Source: Candidatus Marinamargulisbacteria bacterium SCGC AG-343-D04 (GTDB lineage Bacteria > Margulisbacteria > Marinamargulisbacteria > GCA-2716485 > GCA-002719695). Taken from it: DNA of 29,126 bases. The position numbers and the translations under genes are program-made. The stretch lies in assembly GCA_003265885.1 (NCBI GenBank), contig QFBQ01000019.1, forward strand, positions 1 through 29,126. Direction: 5' to 3'. The notes beneath the pieces were generated by a model that saw nothing but the letters and a program-made list of their open reading frames with translations, made no database searches and was not told the DNA's origin. Of this stretch, positions 12,966 to 21,589 are shown piece after piece. The number at the start of each line of letters is the position of its first letter. Positions within the stretch are counted from its first letter, which is position 1.

Positions 12966-15266
12966 TTAGAAATAAAATCCAAATTTCAAGATCAATCCAA
13001 CAAATACTACAGATACAATTGTCATAAGTTTGATTAATATATTAAGAGAGGGCCCAGACGTATCTTTAAATGGATCCCCAACAGTGTCTCCAATAACTGC
13101 CGCTTTATGCGCTTCAGATCCTTTTCCACCTTGCTGCCCTGATTCAATATACTTTTTAGCATTGTCCCAAGCTCCTCCAGCATTATTGAGCATGATCGCT
13201 AAAACAAATCCTGTAGTGAGAGCACCCGTTAAGAGTCCTAAAACACCAGGAATATGAAATACAAAGCCCACAATGATAGGAATAGAAATAGCTAGCAAGG
13301 AAGGGATTATCATGGCCTTAAGAGCGCCAGTTGTTGATATGCTAACACATTGCGCATAATCAGGTTTTCCAGTTCCATCTAAGATTCCTTTAATTTCTCT
13401 AAACTGTCGTCTTACTTCGTTCACCATATCTCCAGCCGCTTTTCCTACAGCTGAAATCGTAAGTGCACAAAAAACAAAACACACCATAGAGCCTATAAAA
13501 ATCCCACATAAAAATTTAGGGTTAAGTATATTTACTTGAAAGATGTTAATCAAATCTTCTATGGATATTTGTGTTATGGAGTATATAGAAGATTGAAGAG
13601 CCTCAGAATTTGAAAATCCAATCTCTCCAATATAATGCACTGAATTGCCTGCCAAATTTGACAACCATTGCTTAATAGAATCTAAGTAGGCTGCTATTAG
13701 GGCAAGTGCTGTTAATGCTGCCGATCCTATGGCAAACCCTTTTCCCGTAGCCGCAGTAGTGTTTCCTAATGAATCTAGAGCATCGGTACGTGTTCTAACT
13801 TCTTTTGGTAATCCAGCCATTTCTGCATTTCCACCTGCATTGTCAGCAATGGGCCCAAATGCATCTGTTGCTAATTGGATCCCTAACGTTGAAAGCATCC
13901 CAATCGCAGCGAATGAAATTCCATAAATACCCATTGTGATGTCTACAAATCCATTAGTAAACACAAAAGAAAGTATAATCGCCACCACAATAGTAATGAC
14001 TGGAATAAATGTTGATAACATTCCTGTTGCCATTCCACTTAAAATATTAGTAGCAGCCCCTTCTTTACATGATTCAGCTATTTTTTGAGTTGGTGTAAAC
14101 GTGTCTGAAGTGTAATATTCAGTTGCTTGACCTATAATAAATCCTGCAATTAAACCTACTGAAACACTACCAAATAATCCCCATGACATAAATGATGTTG
14201 TTGCCAGGTACCCTAATATTGAAATGATTAGTACAGAAGACAATCCTGTTCCGATTAATAGAGAGTGTAATAAGTCTTTTTGAGAAGCCCCTTCTTTAGT
14301 TCTAACAAAGAAAATCCCAATTAAGGAACAAATAATACCTATTCCAGCTACAATCATTGGAGAGATAATATTAAGAATAGTAAAATCAACACGCGTTAAC
14401 GACAATGAAGCGCCTAAAGCGGTAGCTGCCAGTATAGATCCACAATAGGATTCAAATAAATCTGCGCCCATTCCAGCTACATCTCCTACGTTGTCTCCCA
14501 CATTATCAGCAATTGTAGCAGGGTTTCTAGGATCATCCTCAGGAATTCCAGCTTCTACTTTTCCTACCAAATCAGCTCCAACATCTGCAGCTTTAGTAAA
14601 GATACCACCACCAACTCTAGCAAATAGTGCCATCACAGATGCTCCCATTGCATAGGTTAATAAAGTATTAGAAATAATAGTTAACTTTTGTTTTTGAAAC
14701 ATAACGTCTGATACTAATGCTGAACTAAAAGTGTTTAGCCCTAATTTTTGTACAATATCTAGACTTACACCAAAAATATTATGGTCATAAATATAATTTA
14801 AAAGTACAAACCATAATGAAATATCAAATAGCCCAAAACCAACCACGATAAGCCCCATAATAGCACCGCCTCTAAACGAGACATTCAGACCTTTATTAAG
14901 AGAATCTCTACATGCTGCTGCAGTTCTTGCAGATGCATTTGTAGCTGTTTTCATACCTAAATATCCACATACAGCAGACCATAATCCACCACTTAAAAAT
15001 ACAAAAGGAACAAATGGACTTTGAACCCCTACATAAGCGAGTATTCCAAGAATAACAAAAATTGCTGAAAATACTATTGCGACAACTTTATATTGTCGTT
15101 TAAGGTAAGCCATCGCTCCTTCTTTGACATAACCTGCAATTTCTATCATTTTGTCTGTTCCCTCAGACTCTTTTAATAATTTATTGAAAAATAAATAAGA
15201 TATGAATAGAGCCGTTAACGATGATAATGGTGCTAACAACCAAAAGTTAGGTATATTTTGTAACAT
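12966..15266 (-). CDS. hppA: Membrane-bound cation-pumping pyrophosphatase
   Basis: The 766-aa, roughly 16-span protein is a full-length membrane pyrophosphatase, which hydrolyses PPi and pumps H+ or Na+ out of the cytoplasm. The catalytic core is clear: GGGIFTKAADVGADLVGKVE, then DDPRNPATIADNVGDNVGDV, and the late acidic motif GDTVGDPFKDTSGP. At the potassium-determining site the sequence is GNTTAATGKGFAIG; alanine and a small residue there, rather than lysine, mark the K+-dependent subgroup, which includes both Na+ and H+ pumps. PPi from the neighbouring SAM synthetase and other biosynthetic reactions would be a substrate. A good promoter lies upstream, and AAGGAGAG precedes ATG 15266 at a suitable distance. 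It is separated from the lptF stop by 92 bp. Confidence 0.97.
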   Translation of the reverse strand: MLQNIPNFWLLAPLSSLTALFISYLFFNKLLKESEGTDKMIEIAGYVKEGAMAYLKRQYKVVAIVFSAIFVILGILAYVGVQSPFVPFVFLSGGLWSAVCGYLGMKTATNASARTAAACRDSLNKGLNVSFRGGAIMGLIVVGFGLFDISLWFVLLNYIYDHNIFGVSLDIVQKLGLNTFSSALVSDVMFQKQKLTIISNTLLTYAMGASVMALFARVGGGIFTKAADVGADLVGKVEAGIPEDDPRNPATIADNVGDNVGDVAGMGADLFESYCGSILAATALGASLSLTRVDFTILNIISPMIVAGIGIICSLIGIFFVRTKEGASQKDLLHSLLIGTGLSSVLIISILGYLATTSFMSWGLFGSVSVGLIAGFIIGQATEYYTSDTFTPTQKIAESCKEGAATNILSGMATGMLSTFIPVITIVVAIILSFVFTNGFVDITMGIYGISFAAIGMLSTLGIQLATDAFGPIADNAGGNAEMAGLPKEVRTRTDALDSLGNTTAATGKGFAIGSAALTALALIAAYLDSIKQWLSNLAGNSVHYIGEIGFSNSEALQSSIYSITQISIEDLINIFQVNILNPKFLCGIFIGSMVCFVFCALTISAVGKAAGDMVNEVRRQFREIKGILDGTGKPDYAQCVSISTTGALKAMIIPSLLAISIPIIVGFVFHIPGVLGLLTGALTTGFVLAIMLNNAGGAWDNAKKYIESGQQGGKGSEAHKAAVIGDTVGDPFKDTSGPSLNILIKLMTIVSVVFVGLILKFGFYF

Positions 15267-15311
15267 AAAATCTCTCCTTTAATATTTAGATTCTTTCATT
15301 TAAAAAGGGTT

Positions 15312-15339
15312 ATTATACCTTACTATATAAGAGTGTCTA
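15312..15339 (-). promoter_or_regulatory. Sigma-70-type promoter of hppA
   Basis: On the minus strand TAGACA (complement of 15334-15339), a 16-bp spacer and TATAAT (complement of 15312-15317) match 11 of 12 consensus positions. The -10 element lies about 45 bp upstream of the hppA ATG. This gives hppA its own transcription apart from the lptF operon. Confidence 0.7.
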
Positions 15340-15358
15340 GTATAATAAATTGAGGATA

Positions 15359-16453
15359 CTATTGAGTCGCTAGTTTTCGAATAAGAGTAATACTGAATAA
15401 TCCAATGATAATATTTGGGAACCATGCTGCCAAAATAGGAGGTAAGATTCTGGATAAACCAAAACCCATGCCTATAGACATTAATATGATATATCCAAAA
15501 ATAATAAGTAAACTTAAGCCAATACCTACTGAAGATGAGCTTCTATGAGGTTTAAGTCCCATGCATGCACCTAAGATACAATAAATTAATGATGAAAATG
15601 CAATGGATACCTTCATATGATAATCCATAATTAATTTAATAGGATCTTGCCCTGTTTTTTTAATAAAATTTATTTTATCTATCACTTCTTTTCTGTTCAT
15701 TTCCTCTATGTTTTTATTTCTATTTATTAAGTCTGCAGGCCTTAATTCAATGTTGATAAGCTCTTTTTCAAATTCTATGATACTAATATGTTTTGGATTG
15801 TTTTGCGGGAATATATGCATAATACCATTATAAAACTCCCATCCACCTTCTGTAATCCATTTCCCTGTTTTTGATCGGATAAGTCGGATTAATGACCCTG
15901 TTTCATACTCAGCAACCGTAATATTTTTGAGATTAACGCCTTCTTTTTCTTGAACATTTATAATTCTATAAGGAAGCTTATCTTTATACTCAGTTACATT
16001 TATATTGGTTTGAATAGAGGGTGTGTCACTATCTCTAAAGCTTAAAAAAAGGTTTCGAGCAGTAGTAGATGATTTTGGAACAACTTCTTCATTAAACCAT
16101 AGGTTCACTAAACTAATACAAATACCAATAATGACAACTGGAATCAATAACCTGGAGATACTCACACCATGTGCACGTAAGGCAAGAATTTCTAAATCAT
16201 TACCCAATCTTCCAAAGACAGATATAGTAGAAAATAATGTCGCCATAGGAATAGAAAGAGCAATAACATAGGGGAGTTTTAAAATAATCAATAAGAGTAA
16301 ACTGGAAAGAGGAATAGAATATTTAATAGCATCTCCTACTAATTGAAACAGGATAGTACTCCCAGATAAAATAGTAGTAAATGCAAGAACCCCACTAATA
16401 AAGGGCATAAAAAGCTCTTGAGCTATATATCGATCAATAATCTTAAGCTTCAT
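15359..16453 (-). CDS. lptF: LptF/LptG family lipopolysaccharide export permease
   Basis: The 364-aa protein of the YjgP/YjgQ family has the usual layout: three N-terminal spans (start IDRYIAQELFMPFISG, then to about residue 115), a periplasmic beta-jellyroll region (about 130-265) and three C-terminal spans (about 275-360). With LptB it forms the inner-membrane ABC exporter that pulls lipopolysaccharide from the membrane to the periplasmic bridge. Assignment to LptF rather than LptG is not secure from this sequence, and no second permease gene, LptC or LptA is in the window. Its ATG overlaps the lptB stop (ATGA), showing translational coupling. Presence of this gene implies an outer membrane. 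Confidence 0.88.
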   Translation of the reverse strand: MKLKIIDRYIAQELFMPFISGVLAFTTILSGSTILFQLVGDAIKYSIPLSSLLLLIILKLPYVIALSIPMATLFSTISVFGRLGNDLEILALRAHGVSISRLLIPVVIIGICISLVNLWFNEEVVPKSSTTARNLFLSFRDSDTPSIQTNINVTEYKDKLPYRIINVQEKEGVNLKNITVAEYETGSLIRLIRSKTGKWITEGGWEFYNGIMHIFPQNNPKHISIIEFEKELINIELRPADLINRNKNIEEMNRKEVIDKINFIKKTGQDPIKLIMDYHMKVSIAFSSLIYCILGACMGLKPHRSSSSVGIGLSLLIIFGYIILMSIGMGFGLSRILPPILAAWFPNIIIGLFSITLIRKLATQ

Positions 16454-17169
16454 AGCGTGAAGTCATCACCTAAGTAGAATTTTTTAGCAAGGGGGTTTTT
16501 AACAATTTCATCAGAAGTTCCAGTTAAAATAAGTTTTCCCTCATGAATTAGATAGGATCTATCCGTAATGGCTAATGTTTCTCTGACATTATGGTCTGAA
16601 ATTACCACGCCAAGTCCTTTTTCTTTAAGGGATTTAATAATCTGTTGAATTTCATGAACGGCTATAGGGTCAATGCCGGCAAAAGGTTCATCTAATAAAA
16701 TAAACTCTGGATTAGTGGCCAAGGCTCGAACAATTTCTACACGTCTCTTTTCCCCACCAGATAATTCTATACCTCTTGATTCTTTAAGATGTCCAATCCC
16801 CATTTCTTCTAATAACTGATCAAGCGTTTTTTCATAATCAGATTTAGGTATGTTTTGTAAAATTTCCCAAAGAATATACACATTTTCTTTTACAGTAAGC
16901 TTTTTGAAAATAGACGATTCTTGCGGTAAATATCCGAGTCCTAAGCGAGATCGTTTATACATAGGAATATGTGTAATATCTTTACCTTTATAAAAGACTT
17001 GCCCATTATCAGGTCTCACTAGACCTGTAATCATATAGAATGTAGTGGTTTTTCCCGCTCCATTTGGGCCAAGAAGTCCCACTACTTCTCCTTTTTCCAT
17101 CTTAAGACTCATCTCATTAACGACACATCGTTTATGATAGCTTTTTTTTAGTTTTTTGGTTTCAATCAT
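16450..17169 (-). CDS. lptB: LPS export ABC transporter ATP-binding protein LptB
   Basis: The 239-aa protein is the typical LptB length. Walker A is GPNGAGKTT (34-42), the signature is LSGGEKRR (136-143) and Walker B is FILLDEP with D160/E161. The region TGLVRPDNGQVFYKGKDIT and the Q-loop LPQESSIF are close to LptB. It hydrolyses ATP on the cytoplasmic face to drive lipopolysaccharide extraction by LptF/LptG. It starts three bases after the rny stop codon and overlaps lptF by four bases, so the genes are part of one operon. No separate promoter is visible. Confidence 0.95.
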   Translation of the reverse strand: MIETKKLKKSYHKRCVVNEMSLKMEKGEVVGLLGPNGAGKTTTFYMITGLVRPDNGQVFYKGKDITHIPMYKRSRLGLGYLPQESSIFKKLTVKENVYILWEILQNIPKSDYEKTLDQLLEEMGIGHLKESRGIELSGGEKRRVEIVRALATNPEFILLDEPFAGIDPIAVHEIQQIIKSLKEKGLGVVISDHNVRETLAITDRSYLIHEGKLILTGTSDEIVKNPLAKKFYLGDDFTL

Positions 17170-17172
17170 TGA

Positions 17173-18711
17173 TTATCGAGCTAAACTCTCTGAACGAGTT
17201 TCTCTAACAACCGACACTTTTACCTCTCCGGGGTAATCAACGTGAGCTTCGATTTTTTTAGCAATATCAACGGCAAGCTTATGCGTATAATCATCAGTGA
17301 TATCTTCCGGGTTAACAATGACACGAATTTCTCGCCCTGCTTGTATAGCATACGCTTTCTCAACCCCATCAAATTCATTGGCAATCCCCTCGAGTTTTTC
17401 TAATCGTTTGATATATGTTTCAAGTGATTCTCGTCGAGCCCCTGGTCTAACAGAAGAAATAGCATCTGCAACCATGACTAGAATAGCTTCAATAGTCTCC
17501 GGAGGCTCTTCTTCATGATGGGCCATAATACAATTTAATACTTCTGCTGATTCGCCATATTGCTCACAGACCTCTTTCCCTAATGTTGTGTGAGACCCTT
17601 CTCGTTCAAAATCTAGGGCTTTTCCAATATCATGCATCATTGCTCCACGCTTTGCGAGAACAACATTAACCCCAAGTTGAGCGGCCATAATCCCCGCAAT
17701 ATGAGCAGCTTCTAAGGAATGAAGTAAAATATTTTGTCCGTAACTGGTTCGATAATGAAGTTTTCCCATAAGTTCTATTAATTTTGGATGAAACTCTAAG
17801 CCTAATTCATCGGCAGCTCTTTCACCATGTTCAATAACCGTATCATGAAGTTCTTTTTTTGACTTTTCATATTCTTCTTCAATTCGTGCCGGATGAATAC
17901 GTCCATCATCTAGAAGCTTTTTCATCGTCATTTTTGCCAATTCTCTTCTAATTGGATCAAAGGCAGATAAGATGACGGCTCCTGGAGTATCATCAATGAT
18001 AACATCAACCCCCGAAATAGATTCAAAAGCTCGGATATTTCTACCTTCTTTACCTATCACTCTTCCTTTCATATCTTCATCAGGAAGCTGTACGGTACTG
18101 GTAGTAATAGCCGCAACATGGTCTACAGCCGTTCTTTGAATGGCATCTGTAATAATTTCTTTTGATCTACGGGAGGCTACTTTTTTTGCTTGATCTTCCA
18201 TATCTTTAATCATCTTACCGACCCGTTGACGCGTTTCTCTTTCAATATTAGATAATAATAACTTTTCGGCATCCTCTTTTTTCATACCCGCTATATTTTC
18301 TAATTCTTTTGATAAATCATTGATAATCTGATGTTCTTTCTCTTGTAGAGATTTTAGCTTTTGACGTTCTTTGTCAGCGGCATTCTCTTTTTCAGACAGT
18401 TGATTATCTTTTTTGACAAGATGCTGCTCTTTTTGAGCAATACGATTTTCATATTCTGCAACAGTTCTATGTCGAGATTTTATTTCACCTTCAGCCTCTT
18501 TGATTATTTTTGTTTTAAGACTATGGCTATCTTGGTGAGCTTTAGAAATAATTCTATCCGCATCTTTCCGAGCTCTTTCTACTGTGACAGACGCTTCTTT
18601 TCTTGACTTTTCCAACGCAGAATCTGTCGTTAACTTTTTAAAATAATACGTACAAATAGCTAAGGTAGAAAGACCTATGCCAATTATACTTACGAGTGTG
18701 ATTGTACTCAT
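17173..18711 (-). CDS. rny: Ribonuclease Y
   Basis: The 512-aa protein has the full RNase Y architecture: an N-terminal membrane anchor (about 3-22), a long charged coiled coil (about 30-190), a KH RNA-binding domain (about 205-270, with VIGKEGRNIRAFE) and a metal-dependent HD domain (about 330-420, with HSLEAAHIAG and MMHDIGKAL). It is a membrane-tethered endoribonuclease that starts mRNA decay. Its start overlaps the recA stop (ATGA) and its stop is three bases before lptB. RNase Y is usual in Firmicutes and several other phyla and absent from most well-known Gram-negatives. Its presence beside LPS export genes is therefore informative about lineage. Confidence 0.97.
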   Translation of the reverse strand: MSTITLVSIIGIGLSTLAICTYYFKKLTTDSALEKSRKEASVTVERARKDADRIISKAHQDSHSLKTKIIKEAEGEIKSRHRTVAEYENRIAQKEQHLVKKDNQLSEKENAADKERQKLKSLQEKEHQIINDLSKELENIAGMKKEDAEKLLLSNIERETRQRVGKMIKDMEDQAKKVASRRSKEIITDAIQRTAVDHVAAITTSTVQLPDEDMKGRVIGKEGRNIRAFESISGVDVIIDDTPGAVILSAFDPIRRELAKMTMKKLLDDGRIHPARIEEEYEKSKKELHDTVIEHGERAADELGLEFHPKLIELMGKLHYRTSYGQNILLHSLEAAHIAGIMAAQLGVNVVLAKRGAMMHDIGKALDFEREGSHTTLGKEVCEQYGESAEVLNCIMAHHEEEPPETIEAILVMVADAISSVRPGARRESLETYIKRLEKLEGIANEFDGVEKAYAIQAGREIRVIVNPEDITDDYTHKLAVDIAKKIEAHVDYPGEVKVSVVRETRSESLAR

Positions 18712-19748
18712 GCTTTAACACGCTCCTTTTTTTCTGGTTTATTTTTTTCAGGTTCATCACTAGTTCCTGAGATTTTGTCTTTTACTTTTTTCTCTATTTC
18801 CTTTGCAAGCTCAGGGTTTTCTATTAGATATTTTTTCGCACTATCTTTACCTTGTCCCATTTTTGCATTGCCATAGGAATACCAGGTTCCGCTTTTTTCG
18901 ATAATGTCAAATTCTGTTGCTAAATCAATAAGATCTGATTCATAGGAAATCCCTTTTCCAAATTGAATTTCTAATTCAGTAAATCGAAAGGGAGGTGCTA
19001 CTTTGTTTTTTACAATTTTTACTTTCGATTTAATACCTGTGATATCGACGCCTTTTTTTAGAGTTTCAATACGACGGATATCAATACGAATCGAAGAATA
19101 AAACTTTAAGGCTCTTCCACCCGGAGTTGTTTCAGGATTTCCAAACATAATCCCTAGTTTTTCCCTAATTTGGTTAACAAAAATTACAACACAGTTGGAT
19201 TTGTTAACAATCCCTGTTAATTTTCGCAATGCTTGAGACATAAGCCGTGCTTGCATTCCCATTTGGGCATCTCCCATATCACCTTCTATTTCAGACTTAG
19301 GAACAAGAGCCGCGACGGAGTCGATAACAATAAGTTCGATAGCCCCAGAACGGACCAATGATTCTGCAATTTCTAAGGCTTGTTCACCATAATCAGGTTG
19401 AGATAATAGCAAACTGTCTAGTTTTACACCTAGATTCTGTGCATATCCTGGATTTAACGCATGCTCTGTGTCTATATAGGCGCAGGCTCCTCCATTCTTT
19501 TGAGCTTCAGCAACAGCGTGTAACGCCAATGTTGATTTTCCAGAAGATTCCGGTCCATAAATTTCTACAATTCTTCCTTTAGGGTAGCCTCCTATACCAA
19601 GAGCAAGATCCAATGATAACGCTCCAGATGAAATGGTATCTAAAGTTAATGTAGGCGCATCCCCTAACGTCATAATAGACCCTTTTCCATGAGCTTTTTC
19701 TATTTGAGATAATGCAAACTGTAATGCTTTTGATTTATTTTCTTCCAT
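18708..19748 (-). CDS. recA: Recombinase RecA
   Basis: The 346-aa protein is full length. Walker A is GPESSGKST (65-73). The segments VDSVAALVPKSEIEGDMGD (with the conserved MAW-like site) and NQIREKLGIMFGNPETTPGG (L2 loop) are standard RecA. The C-terminus is a charged Lys/Glu tail. It forms filaments on single-stranded DNA for recombination and SOS signalling. AAAGGAG lies in the 3' end of the upstream CinA-like gene, whose stop directly abuts this ATG, so they are probably co-transcribed. I found no LexA-type box in the short gaps upstream, so SOS control is not evident. Confidence 0.98.
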   Translation of the reverse strand: MEENKSKALQFALSQIEKAHGKGSIMTLGDAPTLTLDTISSGALSLDLALGIGGYPKGRIVEIYGPESSGKSTLALHAVAEAQKNGGACAYIDTEHALNPGYAQNLGVKLDSLLLSQPDYGEQALEIAESLVRSGAIELIVIDSVAALVPKSEIEGDMGDAQMGMQARLMSQALRKLTGIVNKSNCVVIFVNQIREKLGIMFGNPETTPGGRALKFYSSIRIDIRRIETLKKGVDITGIKSKVKIVKNKVAPPFRFTELEIQFGKGISYESDLIDLATEFDIIEKSGTWYSYGNAKMGQGKDSAKKYLIENPELAKEIEKKVKDKISGTSDEPEKNKPEKKERVKA

Positions 19749-20276
19749 TTAATTCTCCTTTTTTTTGATGGGATATTTTATAAATAATAATTTTAGATAA
19801 CCTAAACAAGCATGTAATGTTTGTCTAATAACTTCAGATTGTGTCCCAAAACATTCCACACATTTCTCACTGACATTATTATTGAACATATATGCGATAA
19901 ACACCTTACTTGTGATGATGTTTTTTGAATCTGGAATACTAGAAATCCCAGAAAGACTAATACAGACCTGTGAATTGAACTTCTTGGCCATGCTTTTTGC
20001 TGTTTCTAATGAAAAAGATGAGGATGCCGACGTGGATATAGGGGCCGTAATCCCGGTAAACGTTTTGATAATATCAGACGAAGATGACGATAGGCAACCT
20101 AAATAGGACATTTTTGGAAGTATATTAGATAGTTGGTAAGAAAGCAAACCATTCGTAAATGTATCCAAACAGACACAGCTATATTGTGTTGCAGTGAAAT
20201 AGTGTCCGATTTCTAATTTGAAACGATCTTCTAAATCTATAGTCGCAACATCTAATTCATTTTGAAAAATTCCCAC
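19749..20276 (-). CDS. Degenerate CinA C-terminal domain (PncC-like) protein
   Basis: The 175-aa protein aligns by eye with the CinA-C/nicotinamide-mononucleotide deamidase domain. CLDTFTNGLLSYQLSNI (36-52) sits where families have ESCTGGLLA, CLSSSSSDIIKTFTGI (61-76) where they have YSNxxKxxLLGV, and CISLSGISSIPDS (105-117) where they have VTGIAGPDG; the late GTQSEVIRQTL matches GDRExIR. The serine of ESCTGG and the YSN..K residues are not preserved, so deamidase activity is doubtful. No MoCF-like N-terminal domain is present. The position directly before recA matches the frequent cinA-recA gene order, which strengthens the call. The GTG start has AGAGAGGA at a suitable distance. It could now be structural, regulatory or decaying. 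Confidence 0.6.
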   Translation of the reverse strand: MGIFQNELDVATIDLEDRFKLEIGHYFTATQYSCVCLDTFTNGLLSYQLSNILPKMSYLGCLSSSSSDIIKTFTGITAPISTSASSSFSLETAKSMAKKFNSQVCISLSGISSIPDSKNIITSKVFIAYMFNNNVSEKCVECFGTQSEVIRQTLHACLGYLKLLFIKYPIKKKEN

Positions 20277-20317
20277 AATTTCCTCTCTTTGTGGAAGGAT
20301 TATTCATATTATAAAAC

Positions 20318-21490
20318 TTACAACACGACCTTTTTCTTTAAACAGGACTTGATGTCTTCTACTTTATTTAGCTGTTCCCAAGGTAAATTAAGATCATCTC
20401 TTCCAAAATGACCATACGCTGAAACTTGCTTAAAGATAGGTTGTTGTAACGATAATGTTTGAATAATTCCTTCTGGCGTAAGATCAAATATCTTACGAAT
20501 TGCACCAATAATACTTTCATTCGAATAGGTAGTATCTCCGAATGTATCAACATAAATAGAAATAGGCTCACTAACACCAATAGCATATGACAATTGAATT
20601 AATAGTTCATTGGAAATTCCCGCAGAGACCATGTTTTTTGCAATATATCGTGACATATATGCTGCTGAACGATCGACTTTTGTTGAATCTTTCCCAGAAA
20701 AAGCACCACCACCATGAGGACACCAACCCCCATAAGTATCAACAATGATTTTTCTTCCTGTTAATCCAGCATCGCCATGAGGCCCACCAATGACAAAACG
20801 GCCTGTTGGATTTACATAAACAATAAGATTATCATCCACTAAATGTTCAGGCAAAACGGAAGGGAGTACATGTTCCTTAATGTCCTTTTCTATTTGGGCA
20901 TGACTTACATCAGGGTCATGCTGTGTCGAAATCAATACGGTATGGATACGTTTTGGAGTTCTTCCTTCATATTCTACAGTGACTTGCGACTTAGAATCAG
21001 GTCTAAGGTACGTAAGATGATTAGACTTTCTAACATCTGACAAACGCTTCACCAATTTATGAGACAGATGAATAGGCAGTGGCATTAACACATCTGTTTG
21101 TGTACAGGCATGACCAAACATTATTCCTTGGTCTCCAGCACCAAGACCTTTATGAAGACCCGACGACTTATTGACTCCCATGGCAATATCAGATGATTGT
21201 TCGTGAATAGTAGATAAAACACTGCAGTCATCAGCAGCTATCCCATAGTCACTTTTCGTATATCCAATTTCACGCAAGGTGTTTCGTGTAATCTTTTGTA
21301 CATCTAACCAGCCCTTTGTAGAAACCTCACCGCCTACAATAACCAAGCCTGTGGTAGTAAAGCATTCTACAGCAACTCTACTTGTAGGGTCTTGTCGAAG
21401 AGCTTCATCTAATAATGAATCCGAGATTTGGTCACATATTTTATCTGGGTGACCCTCTGAAACAGATTCTGATGTAAATAAATATGTCAT
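20318..21490 (-). CDS. metK: S-adenosylmethionine synthetase
   Basis: The 390-aa protein is full length (usual about 380-400). Motifs include SVSEGHPDKICDQISD (ATP/metal site), GAGDQGIMFGHA, and GGGAFSGKDSTKVDRSAAY with the phosphate-binding glycines. It makes SAM, triphosphate being cleaved to PPi and Pi, and supplies methyl donor and the radical-SAM enzyme ThiC. It appears to be the first gene of the metK-cinA-like-recA-rny-lptB-lptF run; the gap to the next gene is 41 bp. AGAGGA before ATG 21490 is a fair ribosome binding site. A promoter-like pair and a 24-bp palindrome lie in its leader. Confidence 0.98.
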   Translation of the reverse strand: MTYLFTSESVSEGHPDKICDQISDSLLDEALRQDPTSRVAVECFTTTGLVIVGGEVSTKGWLDVQKITRNTLREIGYTKSDYGIAADDCSVLSTIHEQSSDIAMGVNKSSGLHKGLGAGDQGIMFGHACTQTDVLMPLPIHLSHKLVKRLSDVRKSNHLTYLRPDSKSQVTVEYEGRTPKRIHTVLISTQHDPDVSHAQIEKDIKEHVLPSVLPEHLVDDNLIVYVNPTGRFVIGGPHGDAGLTGRKIIVDTYGGWCPHGGGAFSGKDSTKVDRSAAYMSRYIAKNMVSAGISNELLIQLSYAIGVSEPISIYVDTFGDTTYSNESIIGAIRKIFDLTPEGIIQTLSLQQPIFKQVSAYGHFGRDDLNLPWEQLNKVEDIKSCLKKKVVL

Positions 21491-21505
21491 TTTTCCTCTT
21501 TTTAG

Positions 21506-21529
21506 CTTGAAATATTACAATATATCAAG
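21506..21529. promoter_or_regulatory. Near-perfect palindrome in the metK leader
   Basis: CTTGAAATATT (21506-21516) and AATATATCAAG (21519-21529) are inverted repeats matching at 10 of 11 positions around a 2-base centre. The palindrome ends about 16 bp upstream of the metK ATG and lies downstream of the likely promoter. That suits a repressor operator; with only two central bases it is a poor RNA hairpin. No known SAM riboswitch structure was recognised. Confidence 0.4.
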
Positions 21530-21546
21530 ATACCGTACCTGCATAA

Positions 21547-21575
21547 ATAATATCATTGCACTAGAAAAACAACAA
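21547..21575 (-). promoter_or_regulatory. Possible metK promoter
   Basis: On the minus strand TTGTTG (complement of 21570-21575), a 17-bp spacer and TATTAT (complement of 21547-21552) form a moderate sigma-70-like promoter, with the -10 57 bp upstream of the metK ATG. The -35 is weak. Confidence 0.4.
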
Positions 21576-21589
21576 TGTGTTGGTGAGTT

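Noticed and set aside
21491..21589. Possible SAM riboswitch in the metK leader
   Set aside because: Only a simple palindrome with a two-base centre is present; no multi-helix structure or known core could be drawn.
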